Numbered from the stretch's first letter, positions 7,497 to 18,607 are shown. The stretch is DNA of 30,408 bases from Priapulus caudatus (GCF_000485595.1 NW_014577654.1:52637-83044), one strand, 5' to 3'. The notes: a model not told the origin generated them from the sequence alone. A program made the numbers and translations.

Positions 7497-9915
7497 GTCT
7501 CTTGTCATCTCTCCTATCCTCTCCCCTCTCCCTGTCTCTCCTCCCGTCTCGTCTCTCTCTCGTCTCCTCTGCTTCATTCTCTTTTTCAGACTTATATGTG
7601 ATCTTCGTAATCATTCTTATGTGCACTTCTCTGTGAGACCTATATCTCATGATGCTCATAAAACCAAAGTCATAGGTTTTAGCAGTGCCCAACGATGGCC
7701 TGCAATGCCCCAGTCCTTTCCCCATACCTTTAGTTTCCATCAGGAACGGTGCAGCCAGCTGCGTTAGGTAGAACACGGCTCGTATATTAATGCTCATCAC
7801 ACTATCGTACACGTCCATGGTCGTGTCTAGTAAGGTGCCGTGACGCGCTATACCTGCATTGTTCACCTAGAAGACGACAGTAAAGCTGAGAGGGTCTATG
7901 TCCCCAAGGGTACTGCCGGAACGTACCCTGGTACTATCTAATATGCCGGACCGTACCTCACCTACTCCACTAACGAGTCTAGGGAGTCGCCTTTGCCTAC
8001 TCCCTAACCCTAACCCTAACCATATCAAATAGTTAGCAGGGTACGTTCCTGTATACCGGACCGTACCCAGGCTACGTTCCGGCAGTACCCTGGGGGACAT
8101 AGGCCCTATGAGCAACAGTAAGTGACAACAGACATTAGCGGCGTCACTAGGGTTGGCGTCACGCAGTGAGTGCGGTAACTCATGGTGTCACCCCCATGGA
8201 TCTCCTCCCATACCAGACCATACAGAATACTAATATGTTACTCGTATATCACTGAATGTAATTGCAATAGTAGTGACATAAACAACTAGACAGAGGGCAC
8301 TCACGGAGAGTGCATACCTCTGCCAGCATGTAACATGCATGTGTATAACAGCTGGCTCGCTGCTGGCTGCTGCTGACTGAACGCCCTAAGGTGAGCTGCT
8401 GCTGACTGGACGCCCTAAGGCAAGCTGCTGCTGACTCGACGCCCTAAGGCGAGCTGCTGCTGAATCGATCGCGCGAACACTAGTGGCTACACACACACAC
8501 GAAGGCGAGCTGCTGCTGAATCGATCGCGCGAACACTAGTGGCTACACACACACACGAACACACACACGAGACCGATTACATTACCTCCTTGGCGGAGGT
8601 AACTAGCAAAATTAAAGTCACCCCCTCTGATGATGTCACCCGGTGAGCCCCCGCACCCCCCTTGTGACACCACTGACAGACATTAAAATATACAGCACTT
8701 CACTGTGGCCCACGCAACGACTTATTTTAGGACAGCGAACACGAGCGACACACAATTAATCATCCGCTTGTGTCTACGACCGAACTCATCTCTACCCCCC
8801 CCCCTTTCCCGCCCTATAGTACCTTCACACTTTCAGAGATGCCAACACATATTTGAAGCAATCTGTAGTTTCTGGCCATCAAATTAGTAGTTCGAGGGTC
8901 ACGTAGTGACCAGAGTTTGCTAGGGGGTCCGGCATGCCCCCCGGAAAATTGTTTGATTCTGAGAAGCAATTTCCTGCATTCTGAGGACAAATAATGACAA
9001 TAGAAATTTTTTTTCGATCACAGTGAAATTCGTAGTTTGATACAAACTGGTCGTAGTGGTGCAAAAGGAATAGAAATTCGTATAAAATACGAATAAATCG
9101 TAGTGGTTGGCATCTCTGCACTTTGTTGTACAACCCTGCGGCGGAGCGAATGGTTACACGGGTGGAGTCAATACGCACCAGTACGTCCAGGGTGCCTTTG
9201 TAATACGCGGTGCATTTCTTGATTATTCGCTCCACGTCTGCGTCCACAGTTAAATCACCGGCACACAGAAACACCTGGAAACACGAGTGGAGATTACCGC
9301 ATCAGAACCTGCCATCGACAATGCACATGCAACCTTTAAAATGAGGATAAACCTCCTCTAAGACATATATTTCAAGGATGCATATTTTTTACGACATTTG
9401 AGAATTCACCTCCATTAGGTGCGGTTTGGAGAAAGTACCTCCATTAGGTACGGTTTGGAGAAAGTATCTCCATTGGGTATAAGGTTTGTAGGATGTATTG
9501 GAGGATGTACCTCCGTTAAGACATGTTAGGATGCACCTATTTCAAGATGTGTTTTAGGATTCCAGATTGTCAATACACTGCATTGCTCGTTGCAGTAACC
9601 AGTATAGCGACTTTCAACTGCAACAGCTGAGTATCTAGACCCTGACTAAACGCATGTAGGAATTGTTTGTGTGCGCGTGCGTTGCTATAGTAACAATCTA
9701 TGGAATCGGCTGCCATAGCGTGCTAATCAGTTATTGACGACTGTTACATATTGATGAAAAATTGCGGCGCTCCACCTCTTTCTCTTCCAGTCCTTCCTCT
9801 ATGCAGTTTGCCTTGGTCGCCTCCAGGGAATCCTTGTCTCTACCTGTCAGAGCTAGCTTGGCTCCAAGGGAGGCAAAGTGGATGGCCGTAGCAGCACCGA
9901 TACCTGAACTCGCAC
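5782..9915 (-). CDS. Classical short-chain dehydrogenase/reductase, incomplete
   Basis: NAD(P)(H)-dependent SDR, FabG-like; substrate unknown. Readable exons: 9915-9776, 9274-9179, 7866-7728, 7238-7198, 6943-6874 and 5940-5782. In order they give ASSGIG (Rossmann glycine motif), LTGRD, an acidic CAGDLT segment, [27 protein letters not shown] (catalytic Ser), [11 protein letters not shown] (catalytic Tyr and Lys) and a C terminus with [19 protein letters not shown] and [13 protein letters not shown]. Two parts are missing. The first exon (start and the residues before ASSGIG) was not found up to 13 kb. An exon should also join phase 1 after RCTAL to phase 0 at FLERCK, normally the LAP...RVNxVxPG segment; nothing in 5941-6873 encodes it. 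The gene may be a pseudogene, or the assembly may lack these pieces. Introns carry several MITEs. Confidence 0.88.
6040..6345. repeat. Pyrimidine-rich low-complexity tract
   Basis: Mostly CTCTC, CCTCC and TGTCTGTCTG on the plus strand, in the SDR intron where the missing exon would be expected. Two long Leu/Ser-rich plus-strand frames here are artefacts of composition. Confidence 0.85.
6346..6873. other. SDR intron sequence, no exon seen
   Basis: Searched on the minus strand for an RVNxVxPG-type SDR exon with GT-AG borders and found none. It contains a short CAATG repeat near 6679-6696 and an AT run at 6601-6616. Confidence 0.55.
6874..6943 (-). CDS. SDR exon with YxxxK active site
   Basis: 70 nt. 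Acceptor CGTTCCAG, donor CTAG|GTAAAC. Encodes [20 protein letters not shown] and TAL, with Tyr and Lys of YCISK in the proper spacing. It leaves in phase 1, whereas the next readable exon needs phase 0, so at least one exon is missing between them. Confidence 0.92.
7198..7238 (-). CDS. SDR micro-exon with catalytic serine
   Basis: Only 41 nt. Acceptor TTTTACAG, donor a consensus GTAAGTA. Encodes [14 protein letters not shown], the strand beta-5 segment with the catalytic Ser. It joins phase 1 to phase 0 exactly. Confidence 0.9.
7320..7590. repeat. (CT)n microsatellite
   Basis: A pyrimidine tract with a pure CT core at about 7450-7494, lying in the SDR intron between the NNAG and NVSS exons. 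Confidence 0.93.
7728..7866 (-). CDS. SDR exon, NNAG motif
   Basis: 139 nt. Acceptor CTTCTAG|GTGAAC, donor AAAG|GTATGG. Encodes [20 protein letters not shown] then [20 protein letters not shown] and FLMETK. NNAG stabilises the central sheet, and the Asn of SIN is the usual catalytic Asn. The longer open frame continuing to 7333 is intron read-through into a CT repeat. Confidence 0.94.
7891..8107. mobile_element. 217-bp MITE with telomere-like core, copy 2
   Basis: Inverted ends of ~40 bp: 7891-7931 (AGGGTCTATGTCCCC, then AGGGTACTGCCGGAACGTA) and 8067-8107. They pair with a few mismatches and one indel. The interior includes CTCCCTAACCCTAACCCTAA at about 8000-8019. The right half matches 1988-2108. 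Inserted in an SDR intron. Confidence 0.88.
8136..8675. mobile_element. hAT-like non-autonomous transposon
   Basis: Ends TAGCGGCGTCACTAGGG and CCCTTGTGACACCACTG form an imperfect inverted repeat, flanked by an exact 8-bp direct repeat ACAGACAT (8128-8135 and 8676-8683). An 8-bp duplication with a CAGNGG-type end fits the hAT superfamily. It has no transposase ORF. A second repeat (8285-8610) appears to have inserted inside it. Confidence 0.8.
8285..8610. repeat. Dispersed CTGCTGCTG repeat nested in the hAT-like element
   Basis: Starts CAACTAGACAGAGGGCACTC and GAGAGTGCATACCTC (shared with 10425-10465). It then has about four ~30-bp units of GAGCTGCTGCTGACT plus GACGCCCTAAGGC (8354-8450), a ~56-bp block present twice (ATCGATCGCGCGAACACTAG at 8463 and 8519), CA runs, and a TTACCTCC...GGAGGTAA palindrome near 8583-8601. 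A relative lies at 20250-20460. Confidence 0.8.
8834..9118. mobile_element. 285-bp MITE with 6-bp target duplication
   Basis: Perfect 13-bp inverted ends CAGAGATGCCAAC and GTTGGCATCTCTG, flanked on both sides by CACTTT (8828-8833, 9119-9124). Non-coding interior with GGTCCGGCATGCCCCCCGG. It lies in an SDR intron about 60 bp from the 9179-9274 exon. Confidence 0.9.
9179..9274 (-). CDS. SDR exon, beta-3 region
   Basis: 96 nt, 32 residues, phase 0 on both sides. Acceptor GTTTCCAG|GTG, donor CTG|GTGCGT. Encodes [20 protein letters not shown] and [12 protein letters not shown]. The DLT matches the D-V/L-T adenine-ring contact of SDRs, and the exon leads into VNNAG of the next one. Confidence 0.92.
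9408..9490. repeat. 29-bp tandem repeat, three copies
   Basis: ACCTCCATTAGGTGCGGTTT plus GGAGAAAGT at 9408, 9437 and 9466, the third diverged. In the SDR intron between the first two readable exons. Confidence 0.85.
9776..9915 (-). CDS. SDR exon with the glycine-rich NAD(P) motif
   Basis: 140 nt after acceptor GTGCGCAG. Encodes [20 protein letters not shown], then [20 protein letters not shown] and GLEEKE. The donor is GAG|GTGGAG, a weak site, but it joins in frame to the next exon. A preceding exon must supply the TG of TGASSGIG; none is recognised upstream. Confidence 0.9.
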
Positions 9916-10476
9916 CTGCGCACAGAAATTACAAACGTACGTGTCACATCAAACTAGTATCTAGGTTCTCTACAGACATATGGGAGAGTGCCAGAGCGAT
10001 GTCAGATCAACTCCCCCTCTATACTAGTACCGTGGATGTACGGTTTATCGGCTCCTTCTACTAGTATAACGGACTCAGGAGTTATGAACATACAGTCGTC
10101 CAGTCGTCCTACATGTACACAGTGTCAGTTGAGTTGAGAGGCGTACGTGTTCGTACGCCGGTACGGCCACAAGCACTTGAAGCGTTTCAATAAAATAGAA
10201 TGCTAAATAAATACGAAATCTATTTATTACCAAAGTCTTAATGTTTCTACACTCTCGTTTACCTATTATTGCCGACAATTTCCTGAAAATGCCATCTAAT
10301 AGGCATAGCTCATCTGCAACAAACGCTGGCTGCCGCTGCACAGACACATAAACATAAAATATATATTTATGTGTCAGTGTGCAGCGGCAGCGATGGCGGC
10401 AGCCAGCGCTTGTTGCAGATTACATACAACTAGACAGTGGGCACTCAAAGAGAGTGCATACCTCCGCGAGAATGTA
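9916..10476. other. No gene recognised upstream of the SDR exons
   Basis: This is where the missing first SDR exon could be. No minus-strand GK-V-x-L-V-TG coding segment with a donor was seen. 10425-10470 holds a short piece of the dispersed repeat also found at 8290. Confidence 0.5.
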
Positions 10477-11315
10477 ACATGTAGGGTCCCTATATACAGA
10501 GAGGTAATTGCGCCAACTCAGGATTTGACTTCATGTTGTTTCCAAATGGATCCATGCACACCGCTGCCACTTAAGTACAGCGCTGTATGGATACGCTGTA
10601 CAATGGTCCGTAGTAATTAATTAGACTAATCGTGCTTCAATAAACTCAAAATTTACAGAGATTATAGCTAAGACATGTGTCTATGTGTATCTAGATTTCT
10701 AGAAATGTAACTCAAATCGTTCGTGCCATATGATATTTTAATTGTACACTTTCTTACCGCCCATAGCCGTGCGTATATTAACCTGTGCGATACCGCGCGT
10801 AGATACTTGCTAATTAATTAAACCACTCGCGCTTCAATAAACTCAAGAATCACAGAGATCATAGATAACACATGTGTTTATATGTATCTAGATTTCTAGA
10901 AAAGTAACTCAAATCGTTCGCGCCATATGATAGCTTAATTGTACACTTTCTTAGTGTAAACACAGCAGCTAGTCATTTTGGAAGAATAATAACAACTAGC
11001 TGTAATTCACAAGATAAATGCGTTCCACTCTCCACTCGCTCGCAGCTGTAACATGTGTTTTGCAGTTCTAGAAATCTAGATACGCATAGACACATGTCTT
11101 AGCTATAATCTCTGTAAATTTTGAGTTTATTGAAGCACGATTAGTCTAATTAATTACTACGGACCATTGTACAGCGTATCCATACAGCGCTGTACTTAAG
11201 CGGCAGCGGTGTGGAGCAATTTGGAAACAACATGCCGTCCAGCGATCACGTGACCAATTTTTTCCGACTCGTCATGGCACAACTCTCTGTATACAGGGAC
11301 CCTAGTAACATGTAT
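10477..11315. mobile_element. Foldback (inverted-repeat) element
   Basis: Near-identical inverted arms at 10532-10704 and 11066-11234 (both read CGCTGTATGGATACGCTGTA on opposite strands), and outer paired segments with AGGGTCCCT...TATACAGAGAG at 10477-10512 and 11285-11315. A ~145-bp direct repeat (10611-10756 and 10811-10953) lies inside. No coding capacity. Confidence 0.8.
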
Positions 11316-11379
11316 ACATATGTGTATAACAGCTGGCTCGCTGCTGGCTGCTGCTGACTAGACGTTCTAAGCAGTGAAA

Positions 11380-11510
11380 AAATTAATTTTTTTCTTTCCG
11401 GGGCTCTTTTTGCAAACCCCCCCAAAATTTCGGGGGCTACTTTTTCATTTTCCAGGGCTCTTTTTCCACTTTCCAGGGCGACTTTTTTCCAGGGCTGTTT
11501 CCTCAAATGT
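11380..11510. repeat. CCAGGGCTCTTTTT-type short repeats
   Basis: About five loose repeats of (T/C)CCAGGGC(T/G)CTTTTT, with a related stretch at 20082-20150 (TTTTCGGGGGCTCTTTTTG). The minus-strand open frame across it is a read-through of these repeats. Confidence 0.6.
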
Positions 11511-11540
11511 ACACACAAGCACAGTAGCTATAATACCTTG

Positions 11541-12045
11541 CTAATACACACTCGCGGGGGCGCGCACACACCACACACACGTCACACGCACGCACGCACG
11601 CACGCACGCACACACAAGTTGACATAGGCGATTAGAGAAAATAGAGATGCGAGAGGAGAAAGGACGAGAGTGAGACACACATGCGAAGCGAGGAGGGAGA
11701 GAGAGAGCAGGATGACAGAGAGAGAGAGAGCGAGAGAGAAGCGAACGAGAAAGGCAGCAGAGAAAAGACAGGCAAGAAAGAGAGCATAAGAAAAAGACAG
11801 ATACGAGCAAGAGAGAGAGAGAGGGAGAGGAGGGAGAGGATAGAGAGAAGAGAGAGAGGAGAGACGAGGAGAGAGAGACAGAACGAGCCCAATTAGAGAT
11901 GAGAGCAGAGAGATGAGAAGAGAGAGAGAGAGAGAGGAGAAAGAGAGGAAAAAAAGAGAGAGAGAGAAGAGAGAGAGAGAGATGAGAGTAAGGGAGAGAA
12001 GCAGGATGAGAGAGAGAAAGAGAGATGAGCAGAGGGATTGATTGA
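11541..12045. repeat. Purine-rich (GA)n tract with CACGCA start
   Basis: CACACA and CACGCACG runs to about 11618, then ~400 bp of GAGAGA and AGGAGAG purine sequence on the plus strand. Leu/Ser-rich frames on the minus strand are composition artefacts. Confidence 0.92.
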
Positions 12046-12890
12046 AGAGATATATTCGGCCGTTACATGTCCTTGCCCGGAGCCACGTTGTCACGGCTGA
12101 TGGCAGACACGTGATTGGCTTCACTAACTAACTATTCCATTAGCGAAGCAGAGGGCTCACAGTTTAGCAGCTGCTGGCGAAGCTGTAGTAGATAACACAC
12201 GTCTAACTCTTCCTTCATCAACGTACACATTTACACGCACGCGGTACACGCACGCACTCCCATGTACGTACAGCGCACACGTACACGATACACACACCGC
12301 GTATGTCCAGGATACTGTAATCACGCACACACCACGCCCACAGGAGCGTGGCGCGCCACACACACTCGCACGCTGATCACACACGCTCATATAGTGCCCA
12401 GCCATCTCTTGACGAAGAAAACTACAAATTAGCGTTAGCAAGCTACCTGAGTAGTAAACAATGCTCCTAAAGGAGGCAATGCCAACAGGAAGCTTTCGCA
12501 AATTGTTCGCCGTCGCACTATGTTTCGTATCTAGAAAAATTGCCTTTTTTGGCATTTCTTCGCCGAAATTCGGGCACTTAGATGCAATAATTGACATTTA
12601 TGCACGCAAAGTTAGATCCCCTCCCATTATGAGAACGCGCCCCGATTCGAGATTCCTTTATCCGGACGTTCGACGTCGTGCTTCGCAACACACCGACGAC
12701 GCCGGTCGTGCCCCTCGTGATAAATTATCGCGTCGCTAGATGGTCGCCGCACGTCGCTGCGTCGCTGCCGTGCGCGGCGGCGCACGAACGACGCGGGGTG
12801 CCGCATCTACGCGCCCGCGCTCCTTGCATTAATGATGCGCCACGGAGTCGGACTTTGGAAGTAGATATTGATTAATATGCGGGAGAGCAA
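12046..12890. other. Unrecognised, with a CpG-rich patch
   Basis: 12605-12850 is rich in CG dinucleotides (GACGTTCGACGTCG, GCGCGGCGGCGCACGAACGA) and could be a promoter-type CpG patch. The minus-strand frame starting at 12597 (MSIIASKCPNF...) has no motif I recognise. No splice-supported exon identified. Confidence 0.4.
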
Positions 12891-13089
12891 TACTATAGCA
12901 CGCACATAGCACTGCGCCAGGTTGTCTCTGCAATGAACATGCAGTTTTTATACTCAGTGCCTAAAAACTCGTCACAGTTCCGTGTTCGGTCACCTTAAAC
13001 TTTCAGGCTTCCCCCGACTGGTTACACGCGTAAGGACCAACGTAGCGTTAAGCGAGAAAAGGGAACTGGGGCTAGGCATCACCTGTTGT

Positions 13090-15540
13090 CTGTATTATGC
13101 CTGTTAATTATATGCACACGATTACCATATTCTTGTTATTACTATCATCATAAATGGGTATGGCGCTGAGTGCCATGATTATCAAATAGACGCCCGGATT
13201 ACAAACGAAGGGGCAATCGTTTTATTCGCCCATGAGATAATGTGTACTAGTAGGATTTATGCATTACGCCCGTAATTTACCGATATAACTACCACACGCT
13301 GTCAATTATTGTGACTTAAAACTGAGCCATTCACATGAATTATCGCGCCGCATTATTATAATGTGTGCCTGGAGCGGGACGTAGAGCCACGTACTTATTA
13401 TACCGAAATTCATATCTTGGCACTTCATATTATTCTAATTGTACGCGGGAAAATGTCATCGCTTAATTAATTGCACACTGATATCATACATTACTATTAT
13501 CTTAAGTGTATGCCGCTGCGAATGCTCTTATTTATTTATTTAGCACACATACCACCAGAAGCATTATAATAATAGATTATTATATATAATATAATATATA
13601 TAGTATATAATATATATATATAATTCTGACTATAATAAAGATATTACATATAGCTGATTATTATACATCCTTTTGGGTTGGTATGTAGTGGAACAAAACA
13701 CATGTACGTGCTGCCCGCCTACTCGTGTGATATACCATAGTAGTCGGCCAGCGGTTTGTATGCAGCCTCTTACATTTGCATGTGATATCTGATGTTAATT
13801 ATTATTTTGCACGTGAATATCTTGTAGATTCTAAGTATGATCCGCAAGATGTCACATTAATTATTATGCAACCGATAACATATCTTGTAATTAATACATG
13901 ATGCTAGATGTACTCGGCCCCAGAATGTTATGTTAGATTATATGCACAGCTGATATCATACCTTTGTAATTTCTCTTTTCTAATTATATGCCGCAGAATG
14001 TCTCGTTAATTATAGCGAACAGGTGATAGCTTGCATTACATTGCGAATATCATCACTGTTAGTTATTATGTTCCACACGAATATCTTGCTAATTACTATT
14101 ATTCTTTATTGTATTTTCGCGATGCTTTGTTAATTATACGGACACACCGAATACATATCTTGTTATTACTATTGCACCTAATTGTACGCCGCGAATGTCA
14201 TGTTAATTACATGTACGCGTGCTGCCCCCTATTTTGTGATTGTACATCAGTAGTTAAGCGCGTATGGATGTTGAGCCTGTAATTTAACATGTTAATTATT
14301 ATGGTTAATATTATTTCCACGTGAAATATCTGTGTAATTATTATTATATATTATGTATTCCGCGGGAAACGTCATGGTAATTATTTCTACACTAACATTC
14401 TTTAATTACAATTATTCCTAAATTTAGTTTCGCAGAATGTGATGTCAATTATCTATATACCGAAATCATATTCTTGTCATTTACATATTATTATAATTGT
14501 ATTAGCCCGCAGCATGTCCTGTTTAATTATATGCACACCAGATATCATTATCTATGTAATTACTATTAAGTCCTAATCGTATACGCTTCAATCGCTTGTT
14601 TACTCGATTTGCATACTTATGTCATATTCTAATTGTACGCTTGCAGATGTCATGATGTTAATTACTGTACGGTCGGCGCCCGCCCCTGCTGCCCCTATTA
14701 TTGTGATGTATAGTCTGCGCGTATTCTGTGCCCACTCTTAATATTGAATTTCGAATATCATGTTAATTATTATTTTCCACACGAATATCTGTAAATTATG
14801 CTAATCCTAAATGGTATTGCCGCTGAAGGCCATTGATTATTAATTGCCCATGTCTAAATCATATTCTTGCCCAATTAATATCTACAAGTAGGTCTAATTG
14901 TACGCCGCAGAATGTCAGTACGGTGCAGAACTGTACGATGCTGCCCCTATTTCTTGTGAATATACATTTATTCATGCGCGTTCGCAGCCCTGGTAAATTT
15001 GACATATCGAATATCATGTTAATTATTATATTCCACTACGCCATATCTTGTACATTACTATTATGTCTTTTGTATGTCGCGGAATGCTTGCTTTAATTAT
15101 TTGCCACACAATGTCAGATCCTTGTTAATTTACTTATTATGCGCTAAATGTATGCCGCGGAATGTAAATGTCATTTATCTGCATAACGAAATCATATCTT
15201 GTAATTAATATCATTCTAATTCTACTCCGCCAAATAGCAGTAAATACATGCACAACCGATATCATATCTTGTATTAATAATATCTAAATTTTACATGCCG
15301 CAGAATGTCTTGTTAATTATGTGAACAGCGATAGCTGGCAATCACCATTGTCCAAATCATACCGGCAAATGTTGCCTGCTAATTATTTTCCGCAGTAAAC
15401 GCATTGTATATGAATTTTATCCGAATCTAATGTTTCTAAATGTATCGCGTAATGTCACCGTTAATTATTGCTTTTCCACACTAATATTCTGTCATTAATA
15501 TTATCCTAATTCCGGCTCCTCCTGTACGAACTTGTTGTCT
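13090..15540. repeat. Degenerate AT-rich satellite
   Basis: Repeated blocks of GAATGTCATGTTAATTAT, GCACACCGATATCATATCTT, GTAATTACTATTATCCTAAT and TGTATGCCGC in this order, roughly 70-80 bp per unit. A longer insert containing GTACG, TGCTGCCCCTATT and GCGCGTATG recurs near 13700, 14210, 14670 and 14930. Copies are heavily diverged with many indels. A pure AT palindromic stretch lies at 13575-13625. Confidence 0.85.
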
Positions 15541-17449
15541 TACACACTGGCAGGTTCCTGATCACGCAGATCTCTTGTAATTACCGCTTTGGTCTTTCCT
15601 CTCCTTTCTTCACCTAGTGCGTCGTCCTGCCTGGACGCTCAGCTGATTTCCCGTAACGCTCGCAACCCCCATTCGAACTGCACTCCAATGCTAGACACGA
15701 GCTTATTACTTTAACACTGCTCATACGGGTGCGAATGTCATGTACATCTCCCACCTCCGCTCCATCCGCACCTGCACCGCGCCCTCCTGTCAATCGTTCC
15801 CCCGTTATCCCTGATGACGACGCCGGCGGGTAGTTGGTGCTAATTATTTTTCCGGGCTATAACTTGGTAATTACTTGACTTAAGGATGTAACGCCCGAAT
15901 TGGCCTGTTAAGCATGGCATGCCAGATCTTCTAGTGTGTTATTATCATAAAAAACGCCGGCATACTCATCATCTCTCACTCCTGTCCTACCTCCGTTCTA
16001 GCCCCGGCGGAGTGCCTACCGGTCTGCCGGCTGCCCCTGGCCGGAGCTATCCTTCCCTGCGTGCCCCGGCACCCGCGTAACCTCACCCACCCCGTGCACT
16101 CCAGGCGTGCCGGCCACCCGCCGCCCGGGGGCGTCGCGCCACCTCTCCGCGGGCTCAGCGCGCCGCCTGCGCGCACGCACACACGCGCACCTGGCCGCCC
16201 CGACCTGTCATCTCACACTAACGCTTGCCCACTGGCTTCCACTCTCAGATGAGTTCTGCCGCCCGCGGAGCCACCGGTCCCCGGGTAAATGTGCGACAAT
16301 ATACACACTTCCTCTACTTGTCATCCCGCCCACAGCGTCCCTCACACGTTACACTGTTACTGTCTGGTCCTGGTAGTTTCCACAGCTGCATATTTGTACG
16401 TTACTGTTATGCTAGTTATCCTGAAACGTATACCAGTGGATTGACACTCATTGCTATTCTGACATGTATACCGGCTGCTCCAATGTTTACATCATACGCG
16501 AACATCATCACCGACCTATACTGCCCCCCGCCTCCCCGGCCCACCCCCCACACCCTCAGCTATCCCACCTCCCTCTCCTCCGACCCCCGCGCGCCCTAAC
16601 CCCGGTAAGTGGCCTCTTTGTCTGTATACGCCTCGCCCTCCGACCAAGCGCACCCCCCCTAATAATTGCTGCACCGCGTCTGGTCATCACCCATCTCTCC
16701 CAGCCGTTGCCTTATCGCTTATCAAGTCTGCCAGGCCCACATCGCCCCCGCTCTACCCCGACACCTCGTTCACCTCACGCGCCGGGTCTCCCCTCACTTC
16801 ACCGCCCGTACCTCCCCAGTGGTTATATCACGGCCACCGCGCCCATCCAAGCTCATTAACCCCATGCTCCACACCTGCTTAACATCCACCTCCCACTTCC
16901 TCACCGCTACCTAACAGAAATTTCAATCCAATCTATTCACCTTCATCCTACACCTCCTCCCTCCCACTCACCTCCCGATCTCATCCTCCACTCCTCCACA
17001 TCTACTCATTCCACTCATCTACTCCCTATCTCCTACCTTATCTAGTCCTCACCTCGCTCACCACCCTCCCTATCCCCGATCTATCGCCTACCGATCTCAC
17101 CCGCTACACCTCCCCTCCGTTCACATCAGCGCGTGTTCCCGCTACGTGCCCTCCCCCGAGGCCCGCCGGCTTCCGCACGGCCCCTCGCCCCGGCACGCGA
17201 CCCCCCGCGCGCGCCCGTCGGACCGCCGCCCGCCCCCGCGCGTTCCCCTCCTCCGCCTGTGGCCCGCGTCCTGCCGCGACCCCGGCCGCTCCCTCCGTCC
17301 CACGCACGGCTCTCCGGTCTTCGGAGCCCTGGCCAATGACTCCGGACCCCGGCCCTCCCCCGCCGCGCGCAGCTTCCCCCGCACCCCTGCGCGCCGCCGG
17401 GCCCCGCGCCCGTGGCGCGCTACCTGAGCAGACCGCCCAACCGCGGGCA
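15541..17449. other. Increasingly C-rich, no gene
   Basis: The AT satellite gives way to C-rich sequence. 16890-17110 is almost free of G on the plus strand, and 17140-17440 is extremely GC-rich. Overlapping Pro/Arg-rich open frames on both strands have no conserved motif. Because it leads to an assembly gap, poor consensus is suspected. Confidence 0.6.
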
Positions 17450-18607
17450 CACACCACCCGCGCAACGCCACCGACCACACCACCACCACCACCCACACAC
17501 CACAACACCACACACACACACCACACACACACACCCCCCTCGTCCCAGACTCACGCCACATCCGCACCCACCGACACCACCACACACCACACCACGCCAC
17601 ACCCACACCACACACACCACCACACACGCACCCACACACACCCACTCCCCTGTCACATACCACCCAACACCACACCTGTCTCACACACACATCACACCAC
17701 CAGCACACCACACCACACACACCCACCACACTCAACCACGCACACCATACACCAACCACCGACCCCCACCACACAACACACACCACCACACACACACACA
17801 CACCCACGACACCCCACACCCCACCACACCGCGCGCTACACAACACACCCACCCCCGGCGCGCGACCCACCGCCTGCGCGTAACGTCACCCACCCACCAC
17901 GCACCCACCCACCACACCACGCACCACCACCAACCACACACACCACACACAAACGCGCCCCCCCGTACCACGCCCCACCACCGCGACCCGCACACCACGC
18001 CGGATACAGCGACACCAGACAGACCACTCGACCACCGACACACCACACACACACCCCACACGACACCACGACCACCACGCATACACCACCACCCCTCCAC
18101 TACCCCACACTCCAACACCACACACCCTCCCACACCTACACCGCACGACGCACGACACCACGTCGACCCCCACCCGCCCGGCGTCGCAAGCGGCGAACCC
18201 ACACAACACCAGCAACGCACCACCGCCACGACCCACAGACACCACCACCACGCACAGAGCGAGGCGACCACACCCAGCACGCATCACAGACAGCGCAGCC
18301 CTCGCACCCCCCGCCGCCACGCCTACACCGCACACACGACCAGCGCCCAGACACCACAGACCCCCCCGCAACAACCCCGAGCGACACCAGCCTACCACAC
18401 CACTAGACCCACACACCCACACAGAGACACACACACCACACACATACACCCGCGCGCCGCCCGCGCTTACACAACACACATGACCACACACACAACCACA
18501 CACCACGTCGCACACACAACGACACAACATACACACACACACCACACCACCGTCGCACCACACACGACACACATAACACACAGCACACACAACACAGCAC
18601 ACACACA
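17450..18607. repeat. CA/CCA low-complexity sequence left of the gap
   Basis: Made almost entirely of CACA, CCAC and ACGAC on the plus strand, with very little T or G. It ends in pure CA repeats at the N run. Long His/Thr/Pro-rich frames (up to 427 codons, through the Ns) are spurious. Confidence 0.9.

Noticed and set aside
7145-7767. Leu/Ser-rich plus-strand frames
   Set aside because: They span the (CT)n microsatellite and the antisense of SDR exons.
12157-12597. 146-codon minus-strand frame as a candidate SDR first exon or separate gene
   Set aside because: It has no GKVxLVTG motif, no donor in the right phase, and its C-terminal half is CA-rich repeat.
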